From assembly GCA_025024175.1 (NCBI GenBank), contig QCXZ01000137.1:75206680-75270679 (forward strand): 64,000 bases of DNA. The letters run 5' to 3'. Source of the DNA: Rhyzopertha dominica. Taxonomy: Eukaryota > Arthropoda > Insecta > Coleoptera > Bostrichidae. Each line of letters starts with the position of its first letter. Position 1 is the first letter of the stretch. The notes below the pieces were generated by a model. The model did no database searches, was not told where the DNA came from, and worked only from the letters and a program-made list of their open reading frames with translations. Shown here piece by piece: positions 60,018-64,000 of this stretch. Position numbers and translations under genes: made by a program.

Positions 60018-62105
60018 AGCTATGCGTACTCATGTTCGCTCCACTCACACCTTTTTAAACAAAAATTCACGCAACTTCTTCTTTATGTTAATCGCGGACA
60101 TAGATTTGAAACGCGTTTCTAAACTGTTATAAAATTTGGGAATGTTGTAAGAGAAGCTTCGTTGGAGAAAAGCGCTTTTGCGCTGAGGGACGGTAATAAC
60201 ACTTTTCCTCCTGATGTTGACATGATGCACGTCCGTTCTAAAAGTTATTAATTTGTATAGGTACTGAGGCATTTTGTATAAAACTGTATTATGATATAAG
60301 ACTACTGAATGAAAGTAACGCGACGATCCATGTTCAACTAACGAGCTTCCTTTAGTTTATACGTAATTGTAGAATTTCGCCGAATGCCATACACAAATCT
60401 AAGACATTTTTTTGTAGAACACTTGATCCAGACACTGACCGTAAACAGAATTACAAAAATTAAAATGAAAAAGCACCAGTGCATCACACAATAATAACCT
60501 TAATTTAGCGTTTAGCATGTGACGATTCGAATACAGTATTTTCAAGTTCCCAAAAGCTTTACTAATGCATTTACTGATGCTCTTTAAACCTGAAATTTTC
60601 GTCCATATAAAGTCCTAAGTTTCTAACCACTTTTTGATAACATAAAACAGTTCCATCCAAGCTTTGATCGCACGCTAGGAATATATTTTGGCTTTCCAAA
60701 TAAAATTAGATTGGATTTAGTTGGCTTAATTGTCAAGCTATGCCTCGCAGACAGAGATGAAAGACGACCGCGATCGCTAATGAGTTGGGCACTGGCGATA
60801 TCCACCTCAGCAGTGGAAAAAGATAGATAAACCTGCGTATTATGAGCATACTGATAGTACTGGCAGTTCTGTAAGCTACTACAAATTCTTGAAGAATAAA
60901 TAATAAACAACAACGGAGCGATTATGGATCCTTGCGGAACACCAGAAAAAATATCGGTCCTATAAGACATCTCCTCCCCCAAAACCACGCACTGACGTCG
61001 ATTAGACAAGAAGTTGTACCCCAAACTAATAGCACTTTCATGAAAGCCACTGTAGTTAAGAATTGAAAGTAGTAAACTGTGAATAATAGTATCAAAGGCT
61101 TTTGACTAATCTAAGAGAACCAGCGCCGTTAATTTGTCATCGTCCGCAGCCCTCAGTATGTCATCCGTGATCTTTAACAATGATGTAGTACAGCTGTGTC
61201 CTTTTCTGAAGCCAGACTAGAAAGGTGGCAGAATGTCGCTTGAGGAAAGAAAGTCTCTAATCTGCTGATCCATGAATTTTTTCTATAAGTTTGGACATGA
61301 CAGGCAAAATACTAATTGGTCTTAGATATTTTCTTTCTGTTGGATTGCTCTTCTTAGGAATCGGTTGGATAAGACATAGCTTCCATTGATGAGGAAAAAC
61401 GCCATTGACAATGCAAACATTTATAATATGAGTAATATAAGGAACAATAACTGGACAACAAAACTGCAACATGCTAATACCCATACCATCTGAACCCACT
61501 GATTTAGTTGTTATCCTAGATATCAAAGACCGTATTATGTGCTCATCAACAGATTTAAATCTAAATTTCTCCTCTTCACCTTCCACACGCGAGTGAGATG
61601 AGTAATAGTGCATAAGTTCCAAGTCAGGAGCCTGAGTGGTAGCCGACTGGCAGAAAAAATCATTAAGGGTATCGGGATGAGAGATGCGCGGGAAGTGTGA
61701 AGCTTTTCTTTTTTTTAAATGTCTAAATCTCGTAAACTTTTCCACACGCGACCAACGCCCTCCCGCTGAACTACATGCCGCAAATGAGCTCTCTTCTCCT
61801 TTCGGACCGCCATAGTCGTATAATTATGCAGTGTTTTATAAAATACCCAATGCGCTTTGCTTTTAGGTCGTTGGTATCTACTGCAAGCACGATCTCTTAG
61901 GTTCATCAGGAAGCGAATATTGTCTGTTAACCAGAGAGCTTTAGGTTTATGGAAAGTGCCGACTTTAAAAGGCGCAAATAAATGAAACAGCAACAAAATA
62001 TCACTTAAGAATTGAAGCTTATCATTGATGGAGTTAATGGTGTAAATTGTATTCCACGGCACACGAGACAGTCTGTTACTAAACTCTTCATAATTAAAGT
62101 TACGA
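60018..62105 (-). pseudogene. LINE ORF2 relic, nearly full RT, dead active site
   Basis: On the minus strand from 62105 downward: the linker (VPWNTIYTINSINDKLQFLS, PKALWLTDNIRFLMNLRDRA), then RT fingers (TTKSVGSDGMGISMLQF, HQWKLCLIQPIPKKSN, YLRPISILPVMSKLIEK). The PPF-stop-SGFRKGHSCTTSLL block leads to motif A TALVLLD-stop-SKAFDT, motif B FSGVPQGSIIAPLLFIIY and motif C YYQYAHNTQVYLSF. A C-terminal domain near 60045-60272 (SFSYNIPKFYNSLETRF) closes it. Two stops, a frameshift, and YADD changed to YAHN show inactivity. The 5' end abuts the tail of the next LINE at 62106; the 3' end touches the palindrome at 60017. Confidence 0.85.
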
Positions 62106-62134
62106 AAATAATAATAATAATAATAATAATAATC
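62105..62134 (+). repeat. (ATA)n microsatellite, tail of a minus-strand LINE
   Basis: About nine ATA units. On the minus strand this is a (TAT)n tail following AAAGAT, in the position and style of the 3' tail of the LINE at 62106-64000, and comparable with the TTA tails at 44535 and 49400. Confidence 0.85.
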
Positions 62135-64000
62135 TTTATTAAACAAGCAATACATTACAATATATACTTGTTTAAAAGGCAAGATTCTCAGCAAGGCCGA
62201 TTTTCAGAAGCTCCTTTTATATTTTCTTATGCTGTTAAATACACGTTCCTCATATATTATAAAGTGCAGACAACTATTTTCACAAATAAATGAAAATGAA
62301 ATAATACAACAGATTAACTAAATGTCAAAAACAATATAAGATGTATCAACTAGGTACAGTATTGATAAATGTGCATAATGTAATAATTGTGACAATAACA
62401 TAACTTTACTAACATTCCCTTATTTGCTGTAACAGTAATTTTCAAAGAACAATTTTTTAAAGTTAGTTACATTAGTAGAAGCTAAAAACAAATCAGAGTA
62501 TGTATTTAATATTTTTGGCGCTGTGCATTCAAAACAATGTTCAAACTTAGCGGTTGTATGTAATGGAATCGTATATGCGTTCACGTTTTGTAAATAAAAA
62601 TTATGTTCAGATCTTCTAAGCTTAAGTCTGTTTAATAGGTAAGTCGGACTTTGATTTTCCAATATATAGTATAGTAAGCATCCGTATTGCAGGGTTGAAC
62701 GATAAGCAAGTTTTAGGATGTTAAGGTTATTATAATGTGGTGTAATGTGCTGCCTGTAGTTTAACTTATACGGAAATCTCAGACATGCGTTTTGTAATAG
62801 CTGCAGTCTTTTAGCTGAACATTGTGTCAAAAAATTGTAATAAACACTACTACAGTAATCAATGTGACTAAGGATAAGACCATTACGAAGTTGCCATTTG
62901 ATATCTGGCGGTCATAAATTTTTGTATCTATAAAGGGTTTTGAACCTAACCTTTACTCACAATTTGCGTTACATGTGACTNGAAGTTTAGATTACCATCA
63001 ACAATAACACCGAGATTTTTGACAGTGTCACACAGAGCAATTGCCGAGCCATCCAAAACAATGACGTCAGTCATTTCCTGTTTTACTTTATTAACAATAT
63101 TTTTAGAACCTACATATATAGCGACTGTCTTATTAGGATTAATAATAAGACCATGATTCTTAGACCACATGAGCAGTTCTTGTAAAGATTTATTTAATAT
63201 GCGCACTGCCTCGTTCACTGCATCCACTTTGCACCCAATACACAATTGCGTGTCGCCTGCATACTGGTGAATCTGAACATCCTTGAGAGATTTGTACAAG
63301 TCAGCAGTGTAAATGGGAAAAAGCTGAGGACCAAGAATACTCCCTTGCAGCACACCGCGAATAATATTAGCTTCCATTGACAACTTATTACCAATGCAGC
63401 AGCAACTCAGTAATATTTAAGCTTGGCAAGAAGAAGCTCGTGATGCAGGGTATCGAAGGCTTTACTGTAGTCAATTAACACTATCAGTTCAGAACTAGAT
63501 CCATCTATAGCTGTCGAGGAACCGCAACAAATGCTTATTAAAGCAGTGCTTGTGCTGTACGTTTTCCTAAAGCCAGACTGCGGCGGTAGAAGAAGACTAT
63601 TTGTTTCTAAGTGCATTTACAGCCTAACATTTACAAGCCTTTCTATTAATTTCGACATAGTCGGAAGGATGCTTATTGGTCTTAACTGAGAATAATATTC
63701 TGCTATGGATACTTTAGGTAGCGGAGTAACAATCGACATTTTCTAGCATCCAGGTACTTCTCCAGTTGAGAAGGATTGATTAATTATATGCATGATTGCT
63801 TCTTTGCAAAAAGGAAAGACAAGATTTAACATTTTCAAATTAATTCTGTCCGTACCTTCAGCATTTGTCTTAGTAGAAAGGAGAGCTTTCTTTATTTCTT
63901 GAACGTCAACAGGTTCCAAGGTCAAAAGAGACTTCACTCCTGGATGGAAGTGGTTTCTGTAGAAGTCAACAGTTGTGTTATTAATCGTTGTATCGGTAAT
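62106..64000 (-). pseudogene. Second LINE, 3' part, RT active site mutated; runs off the window
   Basis: The minus strand contains RT fingers (TKTNAEGTDRINLKMLNL, then QSFSTGEVPGC), the LPPQSGFRKTYSTSTALI block, and motif A LIVLIDYSKAFDTLHHE. Motif B is GVLQGSILGPQLFPIYTADL (Pro to Leu in GVPQG). Motif C is HQYAGDTQLC, where the first Asp of YADD is Gly. The C-terminal domain is at 62420-62830 (RLQLLQNACLRFPYKLNYR, AKFEHCFECTAPKILNTY). Stops and frameshifts separate the pieces. The 3' untranslated part is 62106-62419, ending in the TAT tail. The upstream part lies beyond 64000. It is inactive. Confidence 0.85.

Noticed and set aside
1..64000. CRISPR array, bacterial operon, integron or phage
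   Set aside because: No direct-repeat/spacer array, no bacterial gene density and no prokaryotic signals; all coding evidence is from eukaryotic mobile elements.

Overview
This window looks like repeat-rich, AT-rich animal nuclear DNA, most likely from an arthropod. The evidence is the mix of non-LTR retrotransposons, Tc1/mariner and hAT DNA transposons, a Penelope-like element with a GIY-YIG domain, a Ty3/gypsy relic, long stretches without open reading frames, and a nuclear-type tRNA-like gene with internal Pol III boxes. There are no operons and no bacterial genes. No complete host protein-coding gene can be supported; three short pieces (about 5.1, 33.1 and 55.1 kb) look like single exons.

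Layout. 1-9.9 kb is mostly non-coding, with an old LINE relic at 5.9-6.6 kb and short inverted-repeat (MITE-like) elements. 9.9-19.7 kb (copy A) ends at a 100-N scaffold gap (19715-19814). After the gap, 19815-21628 is the reverse complement of the start of copy A (arm C). From 21629 to about 31430 the whole of copy A is repeated in direct orientation (copy B). A, B and C carry the same 1.3-kb hAT element (8-bp target duplication CTGTATAT in A and B). A and B also share a CGGBP1/hAT-C-terminus-like ORF, a dead Tc1 transposase and a tRNA-like gene. The copies differ mainly by one-base indels, many in homopolymers. The simplest reading is an unmerged contig overlap (false duplication) with a fold-back read artefact at the contig end, not a biological duplication.

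31.4-43.2 kb is largely single-copy. It holds a possible 3'-terminal exon, a GAA-rich minisatellite, a homeodomain/POU-motif-rich block that could be an enhancer, a mariner relic, and LINE and LTR-gag fragments. 43.2-64 kb is a transposon graveyard: a 5'-truncated LINE with an intact reverse-transcriptase active site (43.2-44.6 kb), a Tc1 pseudogene that has lost all three catalytic acids (48.5-49.3 kb), LINE and gypsy pieces (49.4-51.7 kb), a frame-broken CR1-like LINE (52.1-54.35 kb), a THAP zinc-finger exon (55.14 kb), and two same-strand LINEs with dead active sites filling 60-64 kb.

Two items stand out. First, 56915-58212 is a structurally complete Tc1/mariner-family transposon: perfect 27-bp terminal inverted repeats, TA target duplication, and one uninterrupted transposase frame with a DD37E-type triad. 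Second, 58641-60017 is a near-perfect 0.7-kb-armed palindrome made of two head-to-head Penelope-like fragments. Each arm carries a GIY-YIG endonuclease tail and a 43-nt segment that folds into a hammerhead-ribozyme-like core with a palindromic helix III.
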